From: DATJGR01 sp963812255
GTDB taxonomy: Bacteria > Pseudomonadota > Gammaproteobacteria > Pseudomonadales > Azotimanducaceae
NCBI GenBank assembly: GCA_963812255.1
Contig: CAWEUM010000005.1
Span: 372,001 to 436,000, forward strand
DNA: 64,000 nucleotides
Direction: 5' to 3'
Part shown: one piece after another, positions 16,924 to 26,514 of the stretch
Layout of the letters: each line of letters starts with the position of its first letter
Position numbering within the stretch: the stretch's first letter is position 1
Notes under the pieces: generated by a model
Seen by the model: the letters and a program-made list of their open reading frames with translations, nothing else
The model's database searches: none
What the model was told of the DNA's origin: nothing
Translations under genes and position numbers: made by a program

Positions 16924-18699
16924 ATGAGTGAAGCCGACACGCCCCCGGCACACGTTGGTGGTGGTCATCACCTGGTTAACGTTCACCATGCGTTGCTGGG
17001 CGTGGGCCTGATATTGATCCTGCTCGGCAGCTTCACCGCGCACGAGATTCAAACCGTCGGTGCCAGCGTCCGTGTCGACGATGTGATGTTCGCCGGGGCC
17101 GACGGCAAACGCTTGAGCGCTTTGCTCTACACTCCCGACGGCGTCACCGCGAACAACAAAGCGCCCGGCGTTCTGGCCGTACACGGTTACATCAATTCGC
17201 GCGAAACTCAGAGCGGCTTCGCAATCGAGTTCGCGCGGCGCGGCTATGTCGTGTTGGCAATCGATCAAACCGGACACGGGCAGTCATCGCCACCCGCGTT
17301 CGGCAACGGCTTCGGCGGTCCGGACGGACTGAAATACCTTCGCAGTCTCGATACCGTCGACAAAGACAACATCGGTCTCGAAGGACATTCGATGGGCGGC
17401 TGGGCCGTGCTCGCGGCCGCCGCGTCGCAACCCAACGGTTACCGATCGATGGTGCTCGAGGGTTCCGCACCCGGCAGCTTCGGCGCGCCGGCCGGCACGC
17501 CGACATTTCCCCGCAACCTTGCCGTCGTGTTCAGCGCGTTCGACGAATTTTCCGAACTGATGTGGAACGTTCCGACCGGTGCCAATGTCGTCAACTCGGC
17601 GAAGCTGCGCGCGCTGTTTGAGTCGCCTCGACCCATCGTGCCCGAAACGCTCTACGGTCACTTTCGCTACGGCGACGCGCGCATGCTGTACACGCCGAAC
17701 GTGACACATCCCGGCGATCATTTGTCGACGGCCGCCATCGGCGCGGCATTGGACTGGTTCGCAGCAACGCTGCAGGGCGGTACGCCGCAGTCTACGCACC
17801 ACCAGATCTGGTATTGGAAGGAACTGACAACCCTGGTCGCGCTCGTCGGCATGATCATCGTGATCGTCGCACTCGGTCTGACGATGCTGCAATGGCGCCC
17901 CTTGCGCGGATTATCGGTAGCGCAACCCGGCGCGCTGATACCAGCGCGCCCTGGCATCAACGCGGCAATGACGGCGGTTGTGCCGGTGCTGACCTATTTT
18001 CCGGCGTTCAACGCGGCGCAACTGTTCTGGCCGGTCACTGAACACGCGCCACAGCAACTGACGAACGGCCTGATGCTGTGGGCAGTGGTCAACACAGCGA
18101 TCGCAGTCGCGGCGATCGGTGTCCTGGGGCGCGGGTCGGCCACGTTGGCTTCGGTCGGCGTGTGGCCCGCCGGCTTCCGCATGTCACGTTTGCTGGGCGC
18201 GGCGTTGCTCGCATGCGTGCTCGTCGGCACAGCCTATCTATCGCTGCTGGGAGTCGATTCTGCGTTCCACGTCGACTATCGATTCTGGGTGATCGCATTC
18301 AAGAAGCTGGCGCCGTGGCACGTGCAGGCGTACTTCATGTATCTGATACCGATGATCTTGCTATTCGTCGTGCTCGGCGCGTCCCTGAACCAGTTCGTTG
18401 TCGGCGTCGGCTTTACCCGCGCGTGTATTCGGTGCGTGTTGATCCTGACGAACGGATTCGTCGCACTGCTCGCCATTCAGTACGTGCCGCTGTTGCTGGG
18501 ATTGCCTCTCCCGCTCGGCGAACCGCTGCTGACCATCGTCGCGATTCAGTTCGTGGCGCTGCTGGCCATCGCGGGTATCATCACGGCGGCGTTTCAGCGT
18601 GCCACCGGCAGCGTGTATCTGGCTGCGTTCACCAATGCGCTGTTGATCACATGGTCGGTCGTAGCGGGCCAGGCCACTCAGTATCCCTTGCAGGGATGA
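16924..18699 (+). CDS. Alpha/beta hydrolase fused to a polytopic membrane domain
   Basis: A 591-residue two-part protein. After one N-terminal membrane segment (about 22-38) comes an alpha/beta hydrolase domain with VLAVHGYINSRET, the turn DQTGHGQS, and nucleophile S156 in IGLEGHSMGGWAV. Its His is likely in THPGDHLS (about 260-267). From about residue 295 onward the chain is a run of roughly eight hydrophobic segments. Such hydrolase-membrane fusions are annotated only as alpha/beta hydrolases; the substrate is unknown, plausibly a lipid or membrane-delivered ester. Twelve bases after the thrombospondin-repeat gene and 18 before the MFS gene, so these three may be cotranscribed. Confidence 0.85.
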   Translation: MSEADTPPAHVGGGHHLVNVHHALLGVGLILILLGSFTAHEIQTVGASVRVDDVMFAGADGKRLSALLYTPDGVTANNKAPGVLAVHGYINSRETQSGFAIEFARRGYVVLAIDQTGHGQSSPPAFGNGFGGPDGLKYLRSLDTVDKDNIGLEGHSMGGWAVLAAAASQPNGYRSMVLEGSAPGSFGAPAGTPTFPRNLAVVFSAFDEFSELMWNVPTGANVVNSAKLRALFESPRPIVPETLYGHFRYGDARMLYTPNVTHPGDHLSTAAIGAALDWFAATLQGGTPQSTHHQIWYWKELTTLVALVGMIIVIVALGLTMLQWRPLRGLSVAQPGALIPARPGINAAMTAVVPVLTYFPAFNAAQLFWPVTEHAPQQLTNGLMLWAVVNTAIAVAAIGVLGRGSATLASVGVWPAGFRMSRLLGAALLACVLVGTAYLSLLGVDSAFHVDYRFWVIAFKKLAPWHVQAYFMYLIPMILLFVVLGASLNQFVVGVGFTRACIRCVLILTNGFVALLAIQYVPLLLGLPLPLGEPLLTIVAIQFVALLAIAGIITAAFQRATGSVYLAAFTNALLITWSVVAGQATQYPLQG

Positions 18700-18717
18700 A
18701 GATTACGGAGCTCGAAC

Positions 18718-20163
18718 ATGAGTGAATCCCGGACGGGCGTTCCGGTGCCGCATGCACCCGGGTCCGGTCGTCTGGGACAAGTGAGCTGGGCGTTGTTCGA
18801 GTGGGCACGAAACCCTTACTACATCCTCGTGGTGATCTACATCTTCGGCCCGTACTTCAGTACCAAGGTCATCGGCGACCCGGTGCGCGGTCAGGAAGTG
18901 TGGGGCTATATCAATGGCTTCGCCGGCATCATTACTGCGTGCCTGGCGCCGTTCCTCGGCGCTATTGCAGATAAGGTCGGTCGGCGTAAGCCATGGATCG
19001 GCGCATTCGTCGTCCTGATGGTGCCGGCGATCATGATCCTGTGGTTCGCGGTACCGGGTGCTGCCAGCAGCGGCATCGTCATCGTCGCCGTCGCGCTGAC
19101 GGTCGCCGGCACCGGATCGGCGTTCTCGGAGGTCTTCCACAATTCGATGTTGCCGTCGATCGTGCCGTACCCGCGCCTCGGCAGTCTGTCCGGACTGGGG
19201 CTCAGCCTCGGCAATGCCGGCGCATTGATCATCCTGGTGACGATGCTGTACTGCTTTGCACTGCCGGCGAACGGCCTGCTGCACTGGAGCTTCCTGCCGG
19301 ACCACGTGCTGTTCGGCCTCGATGCATCGACGTACGAGCACAACCGCATCACCGGGCCGATCACAGCCGTCTGGCTGGTACTGTTCTCATTGCCGCTGTT
19401 TCTGTTCACGCCGGACCAGTCCGGCACCGGCGTCACCGCACGGCAGGCAGTACGCGATGGCCTGGCGGATGTGTGGCGCACGGTGCGGCAATTGCGCCAT
19501 TACAGAAACGTCGCTTTGTATCTCGGCGCGCGCATGCTGTTCAACGACGGCAAGGTTGCGATCATGACGTTCGGTATGATCTACGCATCCGGCGTGTTCG
19601 GCTGGGGCGACGCCGAGCGGCTGCTCGTCGGCATCTTCCTGACGGTGTTCGCGGTGCTGGGCGGCTTGATCGGCGGCTGGCTCGACGACCTGTTCGGTTC
19701 GAAGAAGGCGATCGTGTTCACCATCGGCGGCAACATCGTGGCACTGTTCGCGGCAATCTCGATCACTCCGACGAGCATGTTCTTCATCGAGATGAAGGGG
19801 CTCGATCAACCGGTGTGGCACTTTCCGTTCTTCCAGACGATCCCGGAAATCACCTACCTGTGCATCTCGGTGTTGTTCGCGCTGTTCATCACGTCGGCGT
19901 ACGCCAACAGTCGAACGATGCTGGCACGCATCGCGCCGGAGCAGGAGATGACGAAATTCTTCGGGCTGTATGCCTTGTCCGGACAGGTGACGACGTTCAT
20001 CGCGCCGATCCTCGTCGCCGTGGTGACCGGCGCGTTTCACAGTCAGCGTGCCGGATTTGCATCGATTCTGCTGCTACTCGGCAGCGGTCTTGCGATCATG
20101 GCGTTCGTGAAGGAGGAGCGGGCCGAATCGATTGGGACGCACGACGCGCCTTTTCGAAATTGA
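18718..20163 (+). CDS. MFS transporter, UMF1/Atg22-like
   Basis: A 481-residue, about 12-segment carrier. The opening SWALFEWARNPYYILVVIYIFGPYF is the signature of the UMF1 family (Atg22-like, Major Facilitator Superfamily), and the loop GAIADKVGRRKPWIG is the MFS loop 2-3 motif. Fungal Atg22 exports amino acids from vacuoles; the bacterial substrates are mostly unknown. A GGAG lies about 8 bases before the ATG. Third gene of the 16.3-20.2 kb plus-strand set. Confidence 0.9.
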   Translation: MSESRTGVPVPHAPGSGRLGQVSWALFEWARNPYYILVVIYIFGPYFSTKVIGDPVRGQEVWGYINGFAGIITACLAPFLGAIADKVGRRKPWIGAFVVLMVPAIMILWFAVPGAASSGIVIVAVALTVAGTGSAFSEVFHNSMLPSIVPYPRLGSLSGLGLSLGNAGALIILVTMLYCFALPANGLLHWSFLPDHVLFGLDASTYEHNRITGPITAVWLVLFSLPLFLFTPDQSGTGVTARQAVRDGLADVWRTVRQLRHYRNVALYLGARMLFNDGKVAIMTFGMIYASGVFGWGDAERLLVGIFLTVFAVLGGLIGGWLDDLFGSKKAIVFTIGGNIVALFAAISITPTSMFFIEMKGLDQPVWHFPFFQTIPEITYLCISVLFALFITSAYANSRTMLARIAPEQEMTKFFGLYALSGQVTTFIAPILVAVVTGAFHSQRAGFASILLLLGSGLAIMAFVKEERAESIGTHDAPFRN

Positions 20164-20232
20164 CCGCGTGGCGCCCGCGTTCCTCGGCTATGCGTCATGT
20201 TTACCCAACAACGTCCTATTGGAGTCAACTCA

Positions 20233-20853
20233 ATGAAACTCTACGAAATGACCGCCGCGCCGAATCCGCGCCGCGTGCGGATTTACCTCGCCGAGAAAGG
20301 TATCACTGTTCCGTTCGTGCAAGTCGACATGCGCAAAGGCGAACACAAGACGGCCGAATTTCTGAAGAAGAATCCGAGCGGCAAGATTCCAGTGCTCGAA
20401 CTCGACGATGGCACCTGCATTGCCGAATCGGTGGCGATCTGCCGCTACTTCGAAGCGCTGCATCCCCAGCCTTCGCTGTTCGGCACCACGCCGACAGAAA
20501 TCGGCCGCATCGATATGGCTCACCGGCAGCTCGAATTCGAACTGTTCAACCCGGTCGGTGTGTCGTGGGTCAACGGACCCATCGTTGCGCAGATGGCGCC
20601 GGGGCGCTTCAAACAAAACCCGCAGGCCAAGGAAGCGAGCGATGCGGCGGTACGCAGTTTCTACAAGCGTCTCGACGGTGAACTGGCGGACCACGAATAC
20701 ATGGCAGACGACGCGTATTCGATCGCCGACATCACTGCGCTGTGCACGATCGACTTCGCCGCGTCGATGGTCGAACTGAAACCGGACGAATCGCTTGCCA
20801 ATCTGTGGCGCTGGCATGCGGCCGTCTCCAGCCGGCCGAGCGCCACAGCCTGA
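20233..20853 (+). CDS. Glutathione S-transferase
   Basis: A 206-residue canonical GST. The thioredoxin domain reads MKLYEMTAAPNPRRVRIYLAEKG, with NPSGKIPVLELDDGTCIAESVAICRYFE as the cis-Pro and glutathione gamma-glutamyl-binding block (E-S). The catalytic hydroxyl residue normally near position 9-11 is not obvious (P11-N12 instead), as in beta/zeta-like bacterial forms. The C-domain signature SIADITALCTIDF (N-capping S-x-x-D) is present. GGAG at 20221 gives an 8-base spacing to this ATG. Convergent with the helicase gene six bases away. Confidence 0.92.
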   Translation: MKLYEMTAAPNPRRVRIYLAEKGITVPFVQVDMRKGEHKTAEFLKKNPSGKIPVLELDDGTCIAESVAICRYFEALHPQPSLFGTTPTEIGRIDMAHRQLEFELFNPVGVSWVNGPIVAQMAPGRFKQNPQAKEASDAAVRSFYKRLDGELADHEYMADDAYSIADITALCTIDFAASMVELKPDESLANLWRWHAAVSSRPSATA

Positions 20854-20859
20854 CACAGG

Positions 20860-22218
20860 CTATCGATTCGACCAGATCTCAGAGCGATCGTCGCGCCGCG
20901 CCTGATCCGGGTTGCGCCGTTTGCGGCGCCTCGGCGTGCCCGTCTGAGGGCCGGTCACCGAGCTGATCGGCAGGTTCGCGGCGGCGCCGCGCGCGCGCGC
21001 AGGCCCGGGCCGCCGCGACCGAGCTGGCGCGGATCGCGCTGCGGATGGCGCGGCGTGTGTGGGTGCCGCATCGCGCTCTGCCGGATCGATGTGCACCTGC
21101 ATCACGTTGATCGGCCGTCGGATCAACCGCTCGATCGCACGCAGCCGCGTGCGCTCCGAACTGTCGCACAGCGACGTCGCAATACCGGATGCACCCGCGC
21201 GCCCGGTGCGGCCGATTCGATGTACATAGCTTTCGGGTTCGTGCGGCAGTTCGAAATTGAAGACATGGCTGACTGCATCGATGTCGATACCGCGCGCGGC
21301 GATGTCGGTTGCCACCAGTACCCACGATTTGCCGTTCTTGAAACTCTCGAGCGCGCGCTGCCGCGCGTTCTGCGATTTGTTGCCGTGAATGGCTTCGGCA
21401 GCGATACCGGCACGATCGAGCTGTTGGGCTACCTTGTTCGCACCGTGCTTGGTGCGCGTGAATACGATCGCGCGAGTCACGTCGGGATGACGCAGCAGCT
21501 GTGTCAACACCTGCCGCTTGTCGCTGTTGTCGACGAATACGACGTGCTGATCGGTCAGATCGACCGTGATGGTCTTCGGCGAGACGTCGACGCGCACCGG
21601 ATCACGTAGTATTTCACGCGCCAGGGTGGCCACTTCGCCGGGCATCGTCGCGGAGAACAACAGCGACTGACGTGTCTTCGGCACTGCCGAGACGATGCGG
21701 CGAACGTCGCGGATGAATCCCATGTCGAGCAATCGATCGGCTTCATCGAGCACCAGCATCGAGACCTTGTCGAGCCGTGCGTGGCGTTGACCGACCAGAT
21801 CGAGCAAGCGTCCGGGCGTAGCGATGAGTACATCGACGCCGCGTCGCAGCGCCTTGACTTGGGGGTTCTGGCCGACGCCGCCGAATATCGTCGCAACACG
21901 CATGTTCAGATGGCGGCCGTAGGCTTCGAAGTCTTCGCCAATTTGAATGGCGAGTTCGCGGGTCGGTGCGAGGATCAACGCGCGTACCGTATCGGCCCCG
22001 GCCGGAGGGCCGTTTTGCGCGAGCAGTTGCAGAATCGGTACCGCGAACGCGGCGGTCTTGCCGGTTCCGGTTTGCGCGATGCCGAGCAGATCGTGTCCGG
22101 CCAGGAGTTGTGGGATCGCCTGTGTCTGAATCGGCGTGGGTTGTTCGTATTCGGCCGCGGCCAATGCTCGGCACAACGGCTCGATGATGCCGAGATCGGC
22201 AAAGAGTGAATCTGTCAC
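20860..22218 (-). CDS. rhlE: DEAD-box ATP-dependent RNA helicase, RhlE-type
   Basis: A 452-residue DEAD-box helicase. The Q motif is EQPTPIQTQAIP (25-36), motif I AQTGTGKT (48-55), motif Ia PTRELA, motif II D158-E-A-D, motif III SAT, and the second RecA domain has ARGIDIDAVSHV and HRIGRTGRAG. The basic, low-complexity C-tail (RRPGPARARG, TPRRRKRRNP) typical of RhlE binds RNA. It remodels RNA in ribosome assembly or mRNA decay. GTG at 22218 is preferred because the protein then starts just before the Q-motif region (VTDSLFADLGI), with AAGGAAC upstream; a more distal ATG in frame is possible but adds an unconserved leader. Confidence 0.93.
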   Translation of the reverse strand: MTDSLFADLGIIEPLCRALAAAEYEQPTPIQTQAIPQLLAGHDLLGIAQTGTGKTAAFAVPILQLLAQNGPPAGADTVRALILAPTRELAIQIGEDFEAYGRHLNMRVATIFGGVGQNPQVKALRRGVDVLIATPGRLLDLVGQRHARLDKVSMLVLDEADRLLDMGFIRDVRRIVSAVPKTRQSLLFSATMPGEVATLAREILRDPVRVDVSPKTITVDLTDQHVVFVDNSDKRQVLTQLLRHPDVTRAIVFTRTKHGANKVAQQLDRAGIAAEAIHGNKSQNARQRALESFKNGKSWVLVATDIAARGIDIDAVSHVFNFELPHEPESYVHRIGRTGRAGASGIATSLCDSSERTRLRAIERLIRRPINVMQVHIDPAERDAAPTHAAPSAARSAPARSRRPGPARARGAAANLPISSVTGPQTGTPRRRKRRNPDQARRDDRSEIWSNR

Positions 22219-22527
22219 GTTTTTTGTGTTCCTTGAGCGCTGACGCGCGTGCTCGACAATCGAACACATACGATGAAGCGCGTTTCCGTGTTCCACGCGC
22301 AACTGGAGCGAACGGGGGATTATCAGAGGATCGGGATGACTCGCTTCACAGTGGAAGCAGGTGGCGCGTTCCCGATGTGGCGCGCACGGTGCACCACGCA
22401 ACTGCAATTGTCAATCAAACAGGCCATACTTCGCTCATCGACACGTCATTCGAACAGGTTCTGCCCCAATCAAGCGTCCATCCAAAGGTCATCTGGTATC
22501 ACATCGCCGGCAACGCAGCGGCACTCA
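22219..22527. other. 309-base divergent intergenic region
   Basis: Separates the helicase (minus) from the desaturase (plus) and so must carry both promoters. Open frames read into it from both sides but show no protein-like composition. I see no convincing -10/-35 pair, repeat or RNA gene. A run of six T at 22220-22225 lies next to the helicase start. Confidence 0.6.
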
Positions 22528-23583
22528 ATGAGCCGCGTCACCCAACGAAAGCGCGTCAGATCGTTTCGCCAAAGCTCCAATCTCAAAGCCACCGGGCTGT
22601 GTGTGTTGGACATCGGGCTGTTCGCTGCGGCCCTCGCCGCCGTGGTCACGATTCCCAACGAGTTCGCCAAGGTGATGGCTTCGTTCGTGGTGGGCCTGCA
22701 AATCGCGCGGCTGTTCGTGCTGGGTCACGACGCCTGCCATCAAAGCCTGTTTACGAACCGTCGAGCCAATCGCTGGATCGGCCGTATCCTGTTTCTGCCG
22801 TCTTTGACCCCGTACAGCTTGTGGGAAGTCGGCCATAACCTCGGCCATCATGTGTATACGAACCTCCGTGGCATGGACTACGTGTGGACGCCGTTCACGA
22901 AGATCGAGTACGACGCGCTGCCGCGCTGGCGGCGTATCGCGGAACGCTTCTATCGATCCGGATTCGGCTACGGCGCCTACTATCTGATCGAGCTGTGGTG
23001 GCGCAAGCTCTTCTTTGCGTCGCGCCGCGAGATCCCGACGCAACGCCCGGCGTTCAATGCGGATTCGCTGCTGGTACTCGGCTTCGCAATCGCCTGGGTC
23101 GGTGCGCTGATCGAGACGGCAGTTTGGACGCAACAGAATGCCACTATGTTGGTACTCACAGGTTTCGTCGTGCCGTTTTTCGCGTGGAACTGGATCATGG
23201 GTGCGGTGATCTACTTCCATCACACCCATCCGCTGCTTGCGTGGTACGACGACATCGACGAATGGGAGGCGGCGCGCGACTGTGGCTGCAACACGGTGCA
23301 CGTGCTGTTTCGCGGCAAGTTGGGCCGCGTGATCAACAACATCATGGAACATCCCGCGCATCATCTAGATGTTCGCATTCCGCTCTACAACCTCGAAGCG
23401 GCGCATCGCGCGCTCCAGGAGCCTGCTCAGGTCGCGCAGCAGTTTTCGTTGCAGTTGATCCGCGACTGCGTGTCACAGTGCAAGCTGTACGACTTCACGT
23501 TGCACCATTGGACGGATTTCTCCGGACTCCAGACCAGTCCGTCGTTGCAACCGCCGTTGCAGTCAAGCGCGGCGACTAGCTAG
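22528..23583 (+). CDS. Membrane fatty acid desaturase/hydroxylase
   Basis: A 351-residue integral-membrane di-iron desaturase. Three His boxes are complete: H67-D-A-C-H71, H103-N-L-G-H-H108 and H275-P-A-H-H279, with an additional HHTH at 231-234. Membrane segments lie at about 21-42, 50-66, 183-200 and 206-228. It would introduce a double bond into, or hydroxylate, an acyl chain. Start at 22528 is the Met nearest the conserved region; longer in-frame starts extend into the intergenic gap. A small lipoprotein follows 9 bases later. Confidence 0.88.
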   Translation: MSRVTQRKRVRSFRQSSNLKATGLCVLDIGLFAAALAAVVTIPNEFAKVMASFVVGLQIARLFVLGHDACHQSLFTNRRANRWIGRILFLPSLTPYSLWEVGHNLGHHVYTNLRGMDYVWTPFTKIEYDALPRWRRIAERFYRSGFGYGAYYLIELWWRKLFFASRREIPTQRPAFNADSLLVLGFAIAWVGALIETAVWTQQNATMLVLTGFVVPFFAWNWIMGAVIYFHHTHPLLAWYDDIDEWEAARDCGCNTVHVLFRGKLGRVINNIMEHPAHHLDVRIPLYNLEAAHRALQEPAQVAQQFSLQLIRDCVSQCKLYDFTLHHWTDFSGLQTSPSLQPPLQSSAATS

Positions 23584-23592
23584 CTTTTCCAC

Positions 23593-24147
23593 ATGCGCGT
23601 GCCCACACGGATTACTACGAACGCGCTTTGCACAGCGGCGCTGTCGCTGGCACTGGCCGCCTGCACCCACCTCGAAACGCGATCGCCTGCCGGTGTCGAC
23701 CTGTCCGGCACCTGGGTGCTCGACGCACGACACAGCGATTCGCCGCCGCCACTGAAGCGTCGCACCGGCGCGGAGTTCGATGCGTCCTACCCGGGCGGCG
23801 GAACGCCGCGGTTCGGCGGTCCGATGCCGCTGCTGCCGATGGTCTCCGCCAACGAGATGACGATTGCGCAGGATCCGGTGTCCATGGGTATCGCCTATCC
23901 GAACCGGCCATACCGCGACGTGAAGTGGGGAACACAGAAACGTGACCTGTACACGATCGACGCGGGTTGGGACGCGCAGAACCTCGTGATCGAAACCAAG
24001 AGCAAGCCGTTGAACGTGCGCGAGGTCTACAGTTTGAATGCGCCGGGCGACACGCTGACGCTACGGATCGAACTCGACGGACGGCGCATGCGCGATCGTC
24101 AGATCACGCGGGTGTTCCATCGCAAGGTGACCGAGCAGAACCCGTAG
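23593..24147 (+). CDS. Putative lipoprotein of unknown function
   Basis: A 184-residue protein with a lipoprotein signal: lipobox LAAC24 after a hydrophobic stretch ALCTAALSLALAA. The mature part includes DLSGTWVLDARHSDSPPP and a C-terminal TLTLRIELDGRRMRDRQITRVFHR, a pattern seen in lipocalin-like beta proteins (GTW near the N-terminus), though that is a weak resemblance. Nine bases downstream of the desaturase and convergent with the TonB receptor 18 bases away. Confidence 0.78.
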   Translation: MRVPTRITTNALCTAALSLALAACTHLETRSPAGVDLSGTWVLDARHSDSPPPLKRRTGAEFDASYPGGGTPRFGGPMPLLPMVSANEMTIAQDPVSMGIAYPNRPYRDVKWGTQKRDLYTIDAGWDAQNLVIETKSKPLNVREVYSLNAPGDTLTLRIELDGRRMRDRQITRVFHRKVTEQNP

Positions 24148-24165
24148 CGCGACTGAACGGCCCCG

Positions 24166-26445
24166 TCAGAAGTCCCAGCTCATCTGCAACCCGACCGTGC
24201 GCGGCCTGCTGGGGCCGAAATAGTGAGCCGGTATCGCGGCGCCGCCTTCGGCGACGCCGTCATAGAACACTTCGTCGGTCACATTCTCGACGTATGCGAT
24301 CACCGACCAGCCCGCTGACGCGCGGAAGCCGCCGCGCAGGGTCAGGTCCGCATAGGCGTCGTTGACTGCCTCGGAGAGCTGCTGCAATCCACCATAGGTT
24401 CTCGACTGGCCGTAGATCTCGGCGCTGAACGTGATCTGGCCGTCGCGCGCCGGGAAATGCGCATTGACCACTGCCGAACCGGTGTACTTCGGCACCTGCG
24501 GTAAAGGCTGACCGTCACATTCGCTGCTGCCGTCGCACAGCGCCTCGGCTTTCTTGACTTCGCTATCGCCGTACGCGCTGGTCAGGTACACATCGACGTT
24601 GTCGGTGGCGACCCATTGCAGCGTACCCTCGGCGCCCCAGCCGTCGACCTTGCCGACGTTGTCCACGACGATGCCGCCGCCGGTACCCGGCACCGTCACC
24701 TGAAGATCTTCATAGGTGTAGTAGTACACGTTCAACGCAACGCGCACGCGGCTGTCCATCAACTCGGCCTTCGTGCCGATTTCGTACGACCAGACCGTCT
24801 CCGGTTCGAAGCTCGCCGGCTTCGCGTCCGCATTGGTGAGATCGATACCCGTACCGAACGGAAACTCCGGGCTGACCGCAAAGCTACCGAATCCGCCGGC
24901 CTTGTAGCCACGCGTCACGCTGCCGAACACCATCCAGTCGTTGTTGGGGTGATAGCGCAGAATCGCCCGCGGCGTGAATTCGTCCCAGCTCTTGTTATCG
25001 GAGAGATAGCCGTCGGTGGTAAACCCCAGCGCGTAGAACGGACCCAGTTCACTGTTCACCGGCAACGTAGCGATTTTGAAGTCCTTTTCGTCGTACGTGT
25101 AGCGCACGCCGAGGCTCGCATCGAGTTGATCGTTGAACGCGTAGCTCAGATCGACATACGACGCCCAGCCATCGTAGTTGCCCTTGTTGCGGTTGCGCTC
25201 CACCAGCCCGCCCGGCGTATAGGTGAAACCGGGGTAGTAGGCGCTACAGGTATCGCCGAGATAGTACGCGCACATCGCGTCTTCGGCGGCCTGCTGGGTG
25301 AACAATGCATCGATCTCTTCCCGATAGTAGGAGACTCCGGCATACCAGGAGAATGCATCAGTCCCTTGCGATACCAGCCGAAACTCCTGCTCGAAGTACG
25401 TCCCCTTCTGGTTTTGTGCGTAGTCGTTCACTGTGATCGGCATCGCATCGAAGTCTTCGGCGTACACGTATTCGTGGTCTTTGAAGCCGGTCTGCGACGT
25501 CAGCATCGCGAAGCCGAGGTCGTAGTCCACCTGCAGGCCGTAGCTGTAGATGTTCGAATCGTCTTCCTCGCCGAGGCCCTGATCGCTGGCGATGTTGCGA
25601 TTGTCCTTCGGCATACCGATATCGGGATACAACGCGAGCCACATGTCCCAGGTATCGCCCTTCTGCGTTGCGCGGTACACCGAACCGGATTGCAGTCGGT
25701 GCTCGTACTCGGCCATGAAATTGACGTCTAGGCCCTCGTTCTGATAGCGCGCCGAGATGCGTCCGCCACTGTTGTCGTGTTTGATCAGGTCGTGCTGTTG
25801 CGGCTTGGCCCTGTTGTCGGAATAGCCGTCCTCCTGCGAATGAAACCCTGCGACGCGAAACGCGAGGTTATCGTTGACGGGTAGATTTACGGCACCTTCC
25901 GCGTCGAAGAGGCCGCGCTCACCGACATCGAGACTCGCGTAGCCTTCATGGCCGGTGAATTCCGGCCGCTTCGTGAACACGCTGATCGCCCCGGCGATCG
26001 AATTGCGTCCGAACAGAAAACCTTGCGGGCCGCGCAGCAATTCAGCGCGATCCATGTCGTAAAGACTGGTGACCACCTCGCCGTTGCGGCCCTGGTAGAG
26101 GTTGTTCTTGAACACGCCGACCGACGGATCGCCCCCCACACCGAAGTCGTTGGTGATGATGCCGCGGATCGACAGCGTGTCGATGAAGCTGTCCTTCGAG
26201 TCGCCGGTGATGCCCGGCGTATACCGCACCAGATCTTTGAGGTTGTCCAGATGGACGTCGCGCACGAACGTTCCGGTGAACGCGGACACTGCGAGTGGCA
26301 CTTCCTGAATCGATTCGGCACGGCGCTGTGCCGTCACGACGATTTCCTCAACGGCGTCGGCGGCGTAAGCGCCGGCGGCATTCATTGCAGTGATTGCCGC
26401 GATGGAATGCGCGAGCACTCCGGATCTGGACAGTTTGAACGTCAC
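24166..26445 (-). CDS. TonB-dependent outer-membrane receptor
   Basis: A 759-residue receptor. A signal peptide covers about 1-28 (cleavage after AYA), followed by the TonB-box/plug start EEIVVTAQRRAESIQEVPLAVSAF, the plug with LLRGPQGFLFGRNSIAGAISVFTKRP, and a 22-strand barrel ending in the aromatic SWDF. The Caulobacter/sphingomonad-type VVTAQRR start is common in receptors for polysaccharide fragments, steroids or other large nutrients. Start codon GTG at 26445 with GGGGAG six bases upstream. Next to a TPR-sulfotransferase, a recurrent pairing, separated by 69 bases on the same strand. Confidence 0.94.
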   Translation of the reverse strand: MTFKLSRSGVLAHSIAAITAMNAAGAYAADAVEEIVVTAQRRAESIQEVPLAVSAFTGTFVRDVHLDNLKDLVRYTPGITGDSKDSFIDTLSIRGIITNDFGVGGDPSVGVFKNNLYQGRNGEVVTSLYDMDRAELLRGPQGFLFGRNSIAGAISVFTKRPEFTGHEGYASLDVGERGLFDAEGAVNLPVNDNLAFRVAGFHSQEDGYSDNRAKPQQHDLIKHDNSGGRISARYQNEGLDVNFMAEYEHRLQSGSVYRATQKGDTWDMWLALYPDIGMPKDNRNIASDQGLGEEDDSNIYSYGLQVDYDLGFAMLTSQTGFKDHEYVYAEDFDAMPITVNDYAQNQKGTYFEQEFRLVSQGTDAFSWYAGVSYYREEIDALFTQQAAEDAMCAYYLGDTCSAYYPGFTYTPGGLVERNRNKGNYDGWASYVDLSYAFNDQLDASLGVRYTYDEKDFKIATLPVNSELGPFYALGFTTDGYLSDNKSWDEFTPRAILRYHPNNDWMVFGSVTRGYKAGGFGSFAVSPEFPFGTGIDLTNADAKPASFEPETVWSYEIGTKAELMDSRVRVALNVYYYTYEDLQVTVPGTGGGIVVDNVGKVDGWGAEGTLQWVATDNVDVYLTSAYGDSEVKKAEALCDGSSECDGQPLPQVPKYTGSAVVNAHFPARDGQITFSAEIYGQSRTYGGLQQLSEAVNDAYADLTLRGGFRASAGWSVIAYVENVTDEVFYDGVAEGGAAIPAHYFGPSRPRTVGLQMSWDF

Positions 26446-26514
26446 GGGACTCCCCTTTTTGCGTGGTAAAGCGTCGCTACAGGCGCGTCTTTATTTCTTA
26501 TGCCGCGGATTTGA

